From JAKAVK01 sp964419095 (lineage in GTDB: Archaea > Micrarchaeota > Micrarchaeia > Micrarchaeales > CABMGC01): a stretch of DNA of 11,946 nt. The first letter of the stretch is position 1. The number at the start of each line of letters is the position of its first letter. A program made the position numbers and the translations under genes. The stretch is taken from positions 1 to 11,946 of the forward strand of contig CAYQOG010000026.1 of NCBI GenBank assembly GCA_964419095.1. The letters run 5' to 3'. The notes under the pieces are model-generated. The model ran no database searches, was not told the DNA's origin, and was given only the letters and a program-made list of their open reading frames with translations. Shown here piece after piece: positions 6,314-11,946 of this stretch.

Positions 6314-6885
6314 TGATCGAAGACAGGGATAAAATAGAAAAGAAGATAATAGCGCTGGAGGGGCAGATGGATTCCGTGATGCAGCTCTCGCGCAACGTGA
6401 TACGCATGGCAGGGAAGGCGATAACATCCATGCACGCGAAGAAGGAGAAGGAGGCGAAGGAGCTCATAGCGCAGATGTCCGATTCAATGGAAGAGCTCAA
6501 GGCAAAGGAAGCCGGTTTTGAGCATTATTCGCTTCAGGCGCACCAAGAGTACGCGGAGGCCATTATAGTATATGGAATAATAGGCAAGGGGAAGATTCCG
6601 GATATGAAGGAAGTGGAGGAAGGGGAGGTTGCATACCTCCTCGGAATGATGGATGCCGTGGGGGAGCTCAAGAGGGAGGCGTTCGAAGCCATGAGGAATG
6701 GGGACATCGAGGCGGCATCGAGGTACTACGACCTGATGCTTGACATATACGATTCAACGGCCCACTTCCGCTTTGCGAGTGCGCTTGTTCCTGACTTTAG
6801 GAGGAAGCAGGATGTTGCGAGGATGCAAATAGAAGGCACGATAAGCGAGCTGGTTTCCCTCGAAAACAGGAGGAAAGGGGCGTAG
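6310..6885 (+). CDS. Archaeal translin-family RNA/DNA-binding protein
   Basis: A 191-residue, almost entirely helical protein. Family marks are LSRNVIRMAGKAITSMHAKK near the N-terminus (about 25-45), AHQEYAEAIIVYGII (about 78-92), VAYLLGMMDAVGELKREAFE (about 107-126) and RRKQDVARMQIEGTISELVS near the end. Translin forms barrel-like octamers that bind single-stranded nucleic acid. With TRAX-like partners it makes the C3PO endoribonuclease, and some archaeal homologues cut RNA on their own. The acidic EVEEGEVAYLLG segment lies near where TRAX-type members have catalytic Glu residues, but I cannot assign them without alignment. Start: ATG at 6310 overlaps the OGG stop as ATGA, and ATG at 6313 is also possible. 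An open extension to 6250 lies inside the OGG gene and has no initiation signal. Last gene of the operon. Confidence 0.92.
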   Translation: MMIEDRDKIEKKIIALEGQMDSVMQLSRNVIRMAGKAITSMHAKKEKEAKELIAQMSDSMEELKAKEAGFEHYSLQAHQEYAEAIIVYGIIGKGKIPDMKEVEEGEVAYLLGMMDAVGELKREAFEAMRNGDIEAASRYYDLMLDIYDSTAHFRFASALVPDFRRKQDVARMQIEGTISELVSLENRRKGA

Positions 6886-6888
6886 AAG

Positions 6889-6934
6889 CATTTATATAGC
6901 TTACGATTGTATTAGAGACTGACCTCAGTAAGGT
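6889..6934 (+). promoter_or_regulatory. Promoter and ribosome-binding site of the pilin-like gene
   Basis: TTTATATA at 6891-6898 is a canonical box A starting 5 bases after the translin stop. It predicts a start near 6920. AAGGT at 6930-6934 is a ribosome-binding site 7 bases before the ATG at 6942. This separates the surface-protein gene from the preceding operon. Confidence 0.7.
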
Positions 6935-6941
6935 AGATAAA

Positions 6942-7538
6942 ATGGATATGAAAAGAACGTTTAGGTTACAGAGTGCAATGGAGTACCTGATGACCTACGG
7001 CTGGGCAATACTGATCATTGCCATAGTCTTGGGGGTCTTGTACTATCTCGGGGTGTTTACGCAGGTCGGCTCGCTAGGTACGTCATGTATCGCGTCGGCA
7101 GGATATCTGTGTCAGAACCCATCGATGGCGTCTAACGGGGTGCTGAGCTTCACGCTCGGACAGAGCACTGGCGCTGCCCAGTACAATATAGGGCTTGCAT
7201 GCGCATCGACGGCTAATAGCGCAGGACTGCCTTATCTGGGTACATATTCGGGTAATGCCTTCTACTACCCTAACTCGGCAGGAGTGGCTGCTTCGACCGT
7301 ATACCTATCGGCCAACGCGATCTCGCTTGTTTCAGGGCAGTCGCAGCCTATCACCAACCTGCCGTGCATCGGCTCGGTCGGAGGCGCCGCTGTGAGCGGA
7401 CTGTTCAACCCTGGCGCAATAGGGGCTACATTCACGGGTTCAATCTGGTACAACTACACCTCTACATCAGGCGCAGCAAGCGCATCGAACCCATGGCTGA
7501 CCGTGAAGATGGCAACGATAACAATAAAGACCGTATGA
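6942..7538 (+). CDS. Class III signal peptide pilin-like surface protein
   Basis: A 198-residue protein with a type IV pilin-like N-terminus. A short basic leader (MDMKRTFRL) is followed by the class III signature QSAMEYLM (10-17) and a hydrophobic helix to about residue 37 (GWAILIIAIVLGVLYYLGVF). An EppA-type prepilin peptidase would cut just before Gln10, and the helix would then pack into a filament core or stay in the membrane. The mature domain is rich in Gly, Ala, Ser and Tyr with four cysteines (49, 57, 87, 142) that could form two disulfides outside the cell. QxSxEYL leaders followed by TYGWAI are common in DPANN and methanogen genomes. No pilus assembly ATPase or peptidase gene lies nearby. 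It is monocistronic, with a promoter at 6891 and a T-tract terminator at 7557-7579. Confidence 0.9.
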   Translation: MDMKRTFRLQSAMEYLMTYGWAILIIAIVLGVLYYLGVFTQVGSLGTSCIASAGYLCQNPSMASNGVLSFTLGQSTGAAQYNIGLACASTANSAGLPYLGTYSGNAFYYPNSAGVAASTVYLSANAISLVSGQSQPITNLPCIGSVGGAAVSGLFNPGAIGATFTGSIWYNYTSTSGAASASNPWLTVKMATITIKTV

Positions 7539-7554
7539 CCGATTAGGTTTACGG

Positions 7555-7580
7555 CCTTTTTCTTTTTTTCTTTATTTTTC
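7555..7580 (+). terminator. T-tract terminator after the pilin-like gene
   Basis: Runs of T interrupted only by single C or A bases cover 7557-7579, 18 bases after the stop. This is the usual intrinsic terminator form in archaea; no hairpin is needed. Confidence 0.75.
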
Positions 7581-7621
7581 CAACGGCCCAGCTTTGCCGC
7601 CGCATAAAGGCGCGCGCAGCA

Positions 7622-7634
7622 AAGATTTTTAAGC
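7622..7634 (+). promoter_or_regulatory. TATA box of the 185-residue orphan gene
   Basis: GATTTTTAAG at 7624-7633 resembles the box at 11043-11053 (ATCTTTTTAAG). It predicts a start near 7655, about 15 bases before the ATG at 7670. Confidence 0.5.
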
Positions 7635-7669
7635 TGTAATAGCAACCTAGATATTGGCAGTGACCCTAA

Positions 7670-8227
7670 ATGAGCTTACTTCAAAGGAGACATGCGCCAG
7701 CGGATCCAAAGTCGCAGAGCGCGCATGAGAGGAAGGCAGCAGAGGAAGCTGCGCGCGATGCGGACAGGCTTGCCAGGCGCTCAGGCGACAGCAGGAATCC
7801 GGCCTTATTCTACAAGCAGGCGGCAGATTCCTATAAAAGAGCATACGGGCTCTGGCGCGCCGTGGCAACTAGACCCGTGTCTCATGGCCTGGCGCCTGCG
7901 AGATCAACAGATCGCGACAACGCCATAGCAAGCGCGACAAGCGCCGCAAGATACTACGAGCTTGACGCAAGGGCGCAACTGCCATCAGGCGCAAGAATGG
8001 GCATCTCGGGCCAGCTGGACCGTGCAACTGCCCTCGGCTCACGGACGCGCAGTTACCGCGCTGCCATAGAGATGCTCGAAGCTGCAATCTCGCTTACCGA
8101 AGATGCAAACGAGGCGCATGCGATTTCCCTAAGGGTTGAGAATCTCCGCGGAAACGTGAGAGTGGACGAGAGGAGCCTCAAAGAGATCAGCAAGAGCATT
8201 GTATCAGGTACAAGAAGAACTGCCTAG
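7670..8227 (+). CDS. Unrecognised helical protein, Ala/Arg-rich
   Basis: A 185-residue soluble protein made almost wholly of predicted helices, with 20 or more Arg and a very high Ala content. Two segments, FYKQAADSYKRAYGLWRAVA (about 47-66) and RSYRAAIEMLEAAISLTEDA (about 127-146), have the small/large pattern of TPR-like helical pairs, but fewer than the three repeats normally needed for a TPR domain. The N-terminus (MSLLQRRHAPADPK) is disordered-looking; no signal peptide, membrane helix or Cys. No family is recognised. It stands alone between a T-tract terminator and a convergent gene, with its own TATA box. A scaffold or nucleic-acid-bound protein would fit composition, but this is a guess. 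Confidence 0.7.
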   Translation: MSLLQRRHAPADPKSQSAHERKAAEEAARDADRLARRSGDSRNPALFYKQAADSYKRAYGLWRAVATRPVSHGLAPARSTDRDNAIASATSAARYYELDARAQLPSGARMGISGQLDRATALGSRTRSYRAAIEMLEAAISLTEDANEAHAISLRVENLRGNVRVDERSLKEISKSIVSGTRRTA

Positions 8228-8238
8228 GCGGAGCTACC

Positions 8239-8330
8239 TATTTTTTAAATCAAAAGAAGAATAAAGGAAAAAAGGAAAAGAAAAAAAGGAAGAAAATAAA
8301 AAAAAGATAAAAAAGAGCAGAAGCTCAAAG
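8239..8330. terminator. Purine-rich tract acting as convergent terminator region
   Basis: On the plus strand T6 (8241-8246) follows the 185-residue gene. Bases 8252-8319 are then almost pure A/G. On the minus strand this tract reads as repeated T-runs (six or more T in several places) directly after the stop of the basic repeat protein at 8345. It thus ends transcription in both directions. No protein is encoded here. Confidence 0.65.
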
Positions 8331-8344
8331 ATTCGTGAGACCTA

Positions 8345-8584
8345 TTATCTCCTTCGTCTTGAGACTCTTCCTCTCCTGTTCATCTTTGTCCTTGCGACAT
8401 ACCCGCTCTTGTCTATGAAGTAAAGGAAGCCGTCTTCGCGCTTTACTCTTTCCGATCCAACCTTGCTCTTTCTTCCGCGTGGGTTGTTCTTCATAGGGGT
8501 CCTCCAGGCATATCCATCCTTTCCGAGGTAATACAGATATCCATCCTCCCTGGACACTTTCTCGCTTGTCAATTTTTCAGCCAT
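8345..8584 (-). CDS. 79-residue basic protein of two tandem repeats
   Basis: The protein consists of two copies of one unit of about 36 residues. Copy 1 (about 7-41) has SEKVSREDGYLYYLGKDG then YAWRTPM and a basic PRGRKSK. Copy 2 (about 43-79) has SERVKREDGFLYFIDKSG then YVARTKM and RRGRVSRRRR. The repeat core is V-x-RED-G-Y/F-LY-Y/F-x5-GY-x2-RT-x-M followed by basic residues, which suggests a small beta-hairpin of aromatic strands with a basic tail. About one third of residues are Lys/Arg, so nucleic-acid or ribosome binding is likely, perhaps as a chromatin protein. I do not name a family. The ATG at 8584 has GGTGA four bases upstream and a TATA box at 8614-8622. Strong initiation and termination signals suggest high expression. 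Confidence 0.85.
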   Translation of the reverse strand: MAEKLTSEKVSREDGYLYYLGKDGYAWRTPMKNNPRGRKSKVGSERVKREDGFLYFIDKSGYVARTKMNRRGRVSRRRR

Positions 8585-8588
8585 TCTT

Positions 8589-8624
8589 TCACCGGATATA
8601 TATCGACAGATATCTTTTTATACC
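8589..8624 (-). promoter_or_regulatory. Promoter and ribosome-binding site of the basic repeat protein
   Basis: On the minus strand TATAAAAAG (8622-8614) is a strong box A; it predicts transcription from near 8593. GGTGA (8593-8589) is an exact anti-16S match 4 bases before the ATG. A TATA-like GATATATATC (8595-8604) lies between them, too close to the start to be the main box. Confidence 0.6.
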
Positions 8625-8662
8625 TGTATTCTCCTACACCGTCATTAAATTACACGTCTACG

Positions 8663-8750
8663 GGTAAAAATACGACGGCATTTTTAGGAAATTTCCGCGC
8701 TATTTTGTCTATTGTGTGCTCCGAACACGATTTTTACCTCGTAAAAAACG
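8663..8750. repeat. Cluster of TAAAAAT/ATTTTTA inverted repeats
   Basis: TAAAAAT (8665-8671) and ATTTTTA (8680-8686) form a perfect 7-bp inverted repeat around 8 bases. GGTAAAAAT (8663-8671) also pairs perfectly over 9 bp with ATTTTTACC (8730-8738). CGATTTTTAC (8728-8737) pairs with GTAAAAAACG (8741-8750) around CTC with one mismatch. The region lies between the promoters of the minus-strand basic protein and of tRNA-Arg. It could be an operator for either promoter or a structured RNA; nothing codes here. Confidence 0.5.
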
Positions 8751-8757
8751 GAAACGT

Positions 8758-8770
8758 TAGCTATAAATAG
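8758..8770 (+). promoter_or_regulatory. TATA box of tRNA-Arg
   Basis: TATAAAT (8762-8768) in the context TTAGCTATAAATAGG is a textbook archaeal box A, predicting transcription from near 8790, a few bases before the mature tRNA 5' end at 8798. Confidence 0.7.
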
Positions 8771-8797
8771 GCAGCAAGGAAAAGAAGCTAATGCCAT

Positions 8798-8872
8798 GGG
8801 CATGTGGTGTAACTTGGATAGCACGGCGGCTTGCGGAGCCGTTGGTTGCGGGTTCAAATCCCGTCATGCCCG
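8798..8872 (+). tRNA. tRNA-Arg, anticodon GCG
   Basis: The 75 bases fold as a full cloverleaf. The acceptor stem GGGCATG pairs with CATGCCC. The D arm is GTGT/GCAC with a 10-base loop containing GG. The anticodon stem GCGGC/GCCGT has a 7-base loop TTGCGGA, giving anticodon GCG (reads CGC and CGU, arginine). The variable loop has 5 bases, and the T arm GCGGG/CCCGT has loop TTCAAAT. The discriminator is G73 and CCA is not encoded. A20, an arginine identity base in the D loop of many tRNA-Arg, is present. No intron is seen. The gene has its own TATA box (8762-8768); a protein gene starts 27 bases after its end. Confidence 0.96.
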
Positions 8873-8899
8873 ACGCTATTAATTATCCTGTGGGATTTT

Positions 8900-10000
8900 A
8901 TGGAAGCAGCGCAGATACCTGATTACAGGCTCCTCAACCAGAAGATTCTGCTCCCAACCGCATCGAAACCCGAAGAGATAGTATCTTATCTTGGCGCTGT
9001 GCAGGCGCAGGACTACAAGGCCGCGCTCTGGGCCATAGGGCTGCGGTGCAAGGATGCAACGCAAAAGCAAGTCGAAGATGCGATAGCAAGGAAGAATATA
9101 GTGAGGACGTGGCCGCTGCGCCACACCCTGCATTTTGTCTCCCCGCTGGATGTAAAGTGGATGCTCTCATTCTACCGCGAGGAGCCGATACCAAAATACC
9201 AGCGCAATAACGGGCTCACCGATTCTGTACTCGAGAAAGGAATGGAGATAATAGCAAACGCATTCGACAAAAAGGAGATACTGACTTACCCGGAGCTGCA
9301 CAAGGCAATGGATGGCAGCGGTATCACGGCGCTTGACAAGAATGAGGTGCAGAGCCACATAATAAGGAGGGCAGGAAGGGAAGGGCTCGTATGCTTCGGG
9401 CCGTGCAGCGAGAAGAAGCCCACTTTCACTCTGTTGGACAAATGGGTAATCGGGCATAAGCCGATCAGGCGCGAGGAGGCGCTGGCAGAATTGGCATTGC
9501 GATACTTCACGAGCCATGGGCCTGCAACGCTGCAGGACTATGCATGGTGGTCAGGACTTGGCATAGGCGATGCGAAGCTAGGCATAGAGGCGAATTCCTC
9601 GAATTTTTCATCGGAATCCATAGGCAACAAGACCTATTACATGGCCAAGAAGAAAAGGCGTGTGCAATCTTCAGACGAAGCATATCTCCTCCCAGCATTC
9701 GACGAATACCTGATAAGCTACAAGGACAGGTCCGCGATGCTGAGCCATAAGGAAACACAGAAGGTCCTGACTAGCGGCATGTATCAATTCGTCTACAGCA
9801 ACGGCATATTCCTGCCCATCGTTGTCCTTGGCGGTCAGGTTCTGGGAACGTGGAAGGGAATAAGGCAGAAAGACAAGACTGCAGTGGGAATCCTGCCTTT
9901 CGCAAAGTTTACCCCTGAACAGAAAAGGATGGTCAGTGATGCCGCTCAAAACTACGGGGCATTCCTTGAGCAGCAGGTAGAAGTTAAATATCTCAGGTAG
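8900..10000 (+). CDS. AlkZ-like DNA glycosylase (winged-helix HTH_42/DUF1006 family)
   Basis: A 366-residue protein of the winged-helix family to which Streptomyces AlkZ and E. coli YcaQ belong; those enzymes excise alkylated bases and undo interstrand crosslinks. The N-terminal YLGAVQAQDYKAALWAIGLR (30-49) holds Q35-A-Q37, the Q-x-Q catalytic signature of AlkZ members rather than the Q-x-D of YcaQ. Downstream are RTWPLRHTLHFVSPLDVKWM, then ALRYFTSHGPATLQDYAWWS, typical of the second winged helix, and AYLLPAFDEYLISYKDRSAM. Length matches the family. ATG 8900 is chosen because an upstream in-frame extension runs into the tRNA. No separate TATA box is seen in the 27-base gap, so it may be co-transcribed with tRNA-Arg. 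Whether it acts on crosslinks or on simple lesions cannot be said. Confidence 0.87.
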   Translation: MEAAQIPDYRLLNQKILLPTASKPEEIVSYLGAVQAQDYKAALWAIGLRCKDATQKQVEDAIARKNIVRTWPLRHTLHFVSPLDVKWMLSFYREEPIPKYQRNNGLTDSVLEKGMEIIANAFDKKEILTYPELHKAMDGSGITALDKNEVQSHIIRRAGREGLVCFGPCSEKKPTFTLLDKWVIGHKPIRREEALAELALRYFTSHGPATLQDYAWWSGLGIGDAKLGIEANSSNFSSESIGNKTYYMAKKKRRVQSSDEAYLLPAFDEYLISYKDRSAMLSHKETQKVLTSGMYQFVYSNGIFLPIVVLGGQVLGTWKGIRQKDKTAVGILPFAKFTPEQKRMVSDAAQNYGAFLEQQVEVKYLR

Positions 10001-10021
10001 CCGGCTCAGTCAGATCCTATT

Positions 10022-10948
10022 TTAGATGGGGCATCCTCCAGGGGTCGAAGTCCTTCCAGCGAAGGTGAAAGTCGCAGTGTTATTTGCGTTTACGCTTGTG
10101 AGCGTGAATTTTGTATTATCGCAGGCATAGCCAATCGTACCGCCTACATGCATGGTTGCATTCACGCCCACGTCGCTTGCAACAGGATACTGGGTATATA
10201 GCAGGCCTGCAACGCTGCCTGCGCTGTAGTTTATGCCCTGAACCATGAAATTGCTGATCCTCTGGCCCGAATGGACCACCACGGTGCTTTCAGAACCTGA
10301 ATTCGAGCCGCCGCCTTCCCCCGAACCCAATCCCAGCCGCGCCTTAATGCCTGCGCCTACCGAAACGATGCTTCCGATATTGGCATTTATGCTGATATTG
10401 GAGCTGCCATTCACGATTATGCCCCTTGCGGCCGGCGCCATGACATACGTCGCAGAGGTTCCGCTCCCGTGCGCATTGACGGTAGGATAGAAGTCTATCA
10501 GCACCGCAGAGCTTGAATTGACCTTGCTGTTTCCGGTTATTGCCACGTTTACCTGGTTATTTGGAGAGGATACATTGTAGCTAGTGCCGTTAATCACTAT
10601 CTTAACCGAAGTTATATTGAATCGTATCAGGTTTATTACGGAATTCGAGGCAACCTGGGCGTTTGCTATCGTTTCTGAACTGTTTATCACAGCTAAAAGA
10701 TTCAGTGTACCGGAGCCCGTTGCGGAAACCCATCCTGATTGGTTGCCATCACCCGAAACATGAACCTGAACGGATGAATAGGAAACAAGCAGCTGCTGCG
10801 TCCCGGACGGGACGTTTGGCGGATCCGTGAGCAGTATTGCGATATTTGATTTCCCTGCTGCGGTATTGATGCTGCTCCAGGCAACGAAGACCAATGCTAG
10901 CACTACTATCACAGCGACGACGAACCAAACTGCGTTTGAAGCTGCCAC
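10022..10948 (-). CDS. Membrane-anchored, sequon-rich DUF4382-like surface protein
   Basis: A 308-residue protein with one N-terminal membrane helix (about 7-26) and a large Ser/Asn/Val-rich outside domain. Its core, IAILLTDPPNVPSGTQQLLV (36-55) with SYSSVQVHVSG next, then DFYPTVNAHGSG and YVMAPAARGIIV (168-179), resembles DUF4382, a beta-sandwich found in archaeal and bacterial envelope proteins. Nine Asn-x-Ser/Thr sites (89, 111, 120, 125, 144, 180, 184, 240, 263, plus N289) suggest heavy N-glycosylation, as in S-layer or adhesin proteins. A Gly/Ser linker (about 207-221) separates a C-terminal part with two cysteines (276, 306) that could form a disulfide. GTG at 10948 is the only usual start after a TAG; ATT codons also lie upstream. 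It is convergent with the AlkZ-like gene (21-bp gap). Confidence 0.82.
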   Translation of the reverse strand: MAASNAVWFVVAVIVVLALVFVAWSSINTAAGKSNIAILLTDPPNVPSGTQQLLVSYSSVQVHVSGDGNQSGWVSATGSGTLNLLAVINSSETIANAQVASNSVINLIRFNITSVKIVINGTSYNVSSPNNQVNVAITGNSKVNSSSAVLIDFYPTVNAHGSGTSATYVMAPAARGIIVNGSSNISINANIGSIVSVGAGIKARLGLGSGEGGGSNSGSESTVVVHSGQRISNFMVQGINYSAGSVAGLLYTQYPVASDVGVNATMHVGGTIGYACDNTKFTLTSVNANNTATFTFAGRTSTPGGCPI

Positions 10949-10967
10949 CGAATCAATAATCTAGTGG

Positions 10968-10984
10968 TTAGGGGTAATTATTAT
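10968..10984 (-). promoter_or_regulatory. TATA-like element of the DUF4382-like gene
   Basis: On the minus strand CATAATAATTA (about 10984-10974) lies about 27 bases before the GTG at 10948, which predicts a leaderless transcript starting at or next to the GTG. This agrees with the absence of a ribosome-binding site. Confidence 0.35.
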
Positions 10985-11042
10985 GTCTTTTTGTTTGCTT
11001 AGTTTTCAAAATAGAAGCTGATTCCTGCCAGGTTCATACGGA

Positions 11043-11053
11043 ATCTTTTTAAG
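11043..11053 (+). promoter_or_regulatory. Probable TATA box of purA
   Basis: ATCTTTTTAAG (11043-11053) resembles the box at 7624. Transcription would begin near 11075, leaving a leader of about 70 bases, long for this window. A weaker TTACAATAC at 11118-11126 would be too close to the start codon. The leader shows no clear structure. Confidence 0.4.
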
Positions 11054-11133
11054 CCTTGCAGACGTACTAAAAAAGTAATCCAACATTTCTCCTTCTGGCA
11101 GCGTTGGGATTGTTAGGTTACAATACTAAGCTT

Positions 11134-11138
11134 AGGAG
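11134..11138 (+). promoter_or_regulatory. Ribosome-binding site of purA
   Basis: AGGAG, 8 bases before the ATG at 11147, fixes this start and fits the conserved N-terminus of the product. Confidence 0.75.
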
Positions 11139-11146
11139 CAGATATC

Positions 11147-11946
11147 ATGCTGGACATACTTGTTGGAGGGTTTTACGGCGACGAGGGGAAAGGTAAGATC
11201 GCATCCTACATGGCGCTCAAGGACAACCCTGCCATCTCCGTGAGAACTGGTAGCATAAACGCCGGGCACACCCTCGTGCTCAACGGCAGGAAGTACGGTA
11301 TCAGGAGCGTTCCATGCGCATTTGTCAACGAGAAGACTCAACTTGCCATAGCTCCCGGAGCGTCGATAAGGCTTGATGTCTTCTTCAAGGAGCTCGATGA
11401 GACAAACTCCCGCCCAAGGATAATCATAGACCCTCATACCGGCGTGATAACTCCTGAGGACGTAGAGGCCGAGAAGAGCAATTCCCATCTTACGGGAACC
11501 GTGGGGAGCACGCTCCAGGGCGTTGGCAGCGCGGAGTCGAGGAGGATACTCCGGAAGATGAGGCTCGCAGGCGATTACCCGGAACTGAAGGAGTTCATGG
11601 CAGACGTTCCAGAGAGGCTGGTCTCCGCACTCGAGGAAGACAAGCACATACACGTGGAGGCAACGCAGGGGCATTTCCTTAGCCTCTACCACGGCGGATA
11701 TCCATACGTCACCAGCAGAAACACAACTTCATCAGGAGCGCTCAGCGAGGCCGGCATAGGCCCGAAGTACGTTGACAATGTCATAGTCATATTCAAGTCA
11801 TTCGTTACAAGAGTCGGCGGAGGTCCCCTCGAGGGCGAATTCACGCACGAAGACGCAAAGAAGATGGGCATAGACGAATATGGCACTGTAACGGGAAGGC
11901 CTAGAAGGATAGCGCCTTTCAATGCCAACCTGGCCAGACAGGTCGT
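11147..11946 (+). CDS. purA: Adenylosuccinate synthetase, 5' part (runs off the window)
   Basis: Joins IMP and aspartate, using GTP, to adenylosuccinate, the first step from IMP to AMP. The first 266 codons are present and open to the window edge. The N-terminus MLDILVGGFYGDEGKGK holds the glycine-rich loop with Asp12 and Lys15/17. NAGHT (38-42) brings His41, the catalytic pair with Asp in this family. HLTGTVGSTLQGVGSAESRR and EATQGHFLSLYHGGYPYVTS carry the IMP-binding parts, and SRNTTSSG follows. Some loops of the bacterial enzyme (about 430 residues) are missing, as in the archaeal short form of about 340, so roughly 70 residues should lie beyond the window. AGGAG at 11134 and a promoter near 11043 precede it. 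Confidence 0.96.
   Translation, partial: MLDILVGGFYGDEGKGKIASYMALKDNPAISVRTGSINAGHTLVLNGRKYGIRSVPCAFVNEKTQLAIAPGASIRLDVFFKELDETNSRPRIIIDPHTGVITPEDVEAEKSNSHLTGTVGSTLQGVGSAESRRILRKMRLAGDYPELKEFMADVPERLVSALEEDKHIHVEATQGHFLSLYHGGYPYVTSRNTTSSGALSEAGIGPKYVDNVIVIFKSFVTRVGGGPLEGEFTHEDAKKMGIDEYGTVTGRPRRIAPFNANLARQV

Noticed and set aside
8245..8330. Possible Lys-rich coding sequence in the purine tract
   Set aside because: The tract is low-complexity and contains stops; it is better explained as a two-way terminator.
8828..8842. Reading the tRNA as alanine (TGC) from the CTTGCGG string
   Set aside because: The anticodon stem pairs only when the loop is TTGCGGA, which puts GCG at positions 34-36.
8798..8872. 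tRNA gene as attachment site of an integrated element
   Set aside because: No repeated copy of the tRNA 3' end and no integrase gene are visible in the window.
8831..8899. In-frame upstream extension of the AlkZ-like gene into the tRNA
   Set aside because: It would place the first 23 codons within and just after tRNA-Arg, with no initiation signal; the family N-terminus begins at the ATG at 8900.
11132..11692. Minus-strand open frame opposite purA
   Set aside because: Antisense shadow of a clearly conserved PurA frame.
1..11946. CRISPR array, transposase, rRNA or C/D box RNA
   Set aside because: No regularly spaced direct repeats, transposase motifs or rRNA-like sequence were seen, and no C box/D box pair was noticed in the gaps.

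Overview
The window looks like a piece of an archaeal chromosome, most likely from a DPANN-type lineage close to Micrarchaeota. The archaeal assignment is firm. It rests on a ribosomal protein uL16/L10e, a eukaryote/archaeal-type glycyl-tRNA synthetase, an archaeal translin homologue, a short archaeal-type PurA, TATA-box promoters with short leaders, T-tract terminators, and a tRNA gene without encoded CCA. The lineage within Archaea is an inference, mainly from the class III (QSAMEYL) pilin-like protein, short housekeeping enzymes and tight packing.

Layout. 1-511: a RelB/RelE-type toxin-antitoxin pair behind its own promoter. 512-758: mostly non-coding, with a 21-residue highly basic micro-ORF (683-748). 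759-2766: a disturbed region. It holds an open frame on the minus strand that has lost its normal start, a pyridoxamine-phosphate-oxidase-like gene with two compensating frameshifts, an intact 49-residue Cys/His miniprotein, and a TauE/SafE (TSUP) permease whose last ~35 codons are in another frame. 2767-3165 (minus): an unrecognised helical protein, divergent from the uL16 gene (3297-3863) around a palindromic TATA element.

3950-6885 is a tight operon of glycyl-tRNA synthetase, OGG1-type 8-oxoguanine DNA glycosylase and translin (9-bp gap, then ATGA overlap). 6942-7538 is a class III signal peptide pilin-like surface protein. 7670-8227 is an orphan helical protein, convergent with an 8345-8584 minus-strand basic protein built of two copies of one ~36-residue unit. 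A ~200-bp intergenic stretch rich in TAAAAAT/ATTTTTA inverted repeats follows. Then come tRNA-Arg(GCG) and, 27 bp behind it, an AlkZ-like winged-helix DNA glycosylase. 10022-10948 (minus) is a membrane-anchored, sequon-rich DUF4382-like surface protein. 11147-11946 is the first ~266 codons of adenylosuccinate synthetase, running off the window.

Themes: translation (uL16, GlyRS, tRNA-Arg), base-damage repair (two unrelated glycosylases within 5 kb), and cell-surface proteins. No CRISPR array, transposase, rRNA or phage gene is visible. The most interesting items are the basic tandem-repeat protein with the inverted-repeat cluster upstream, the 21-residue basic peptide gene, the GlyRS-OGG1-translin operon, and the cluster of indel-damaged genes at 1.0-2.7 kb, which may be real decay or a sequencing/assembly problem.
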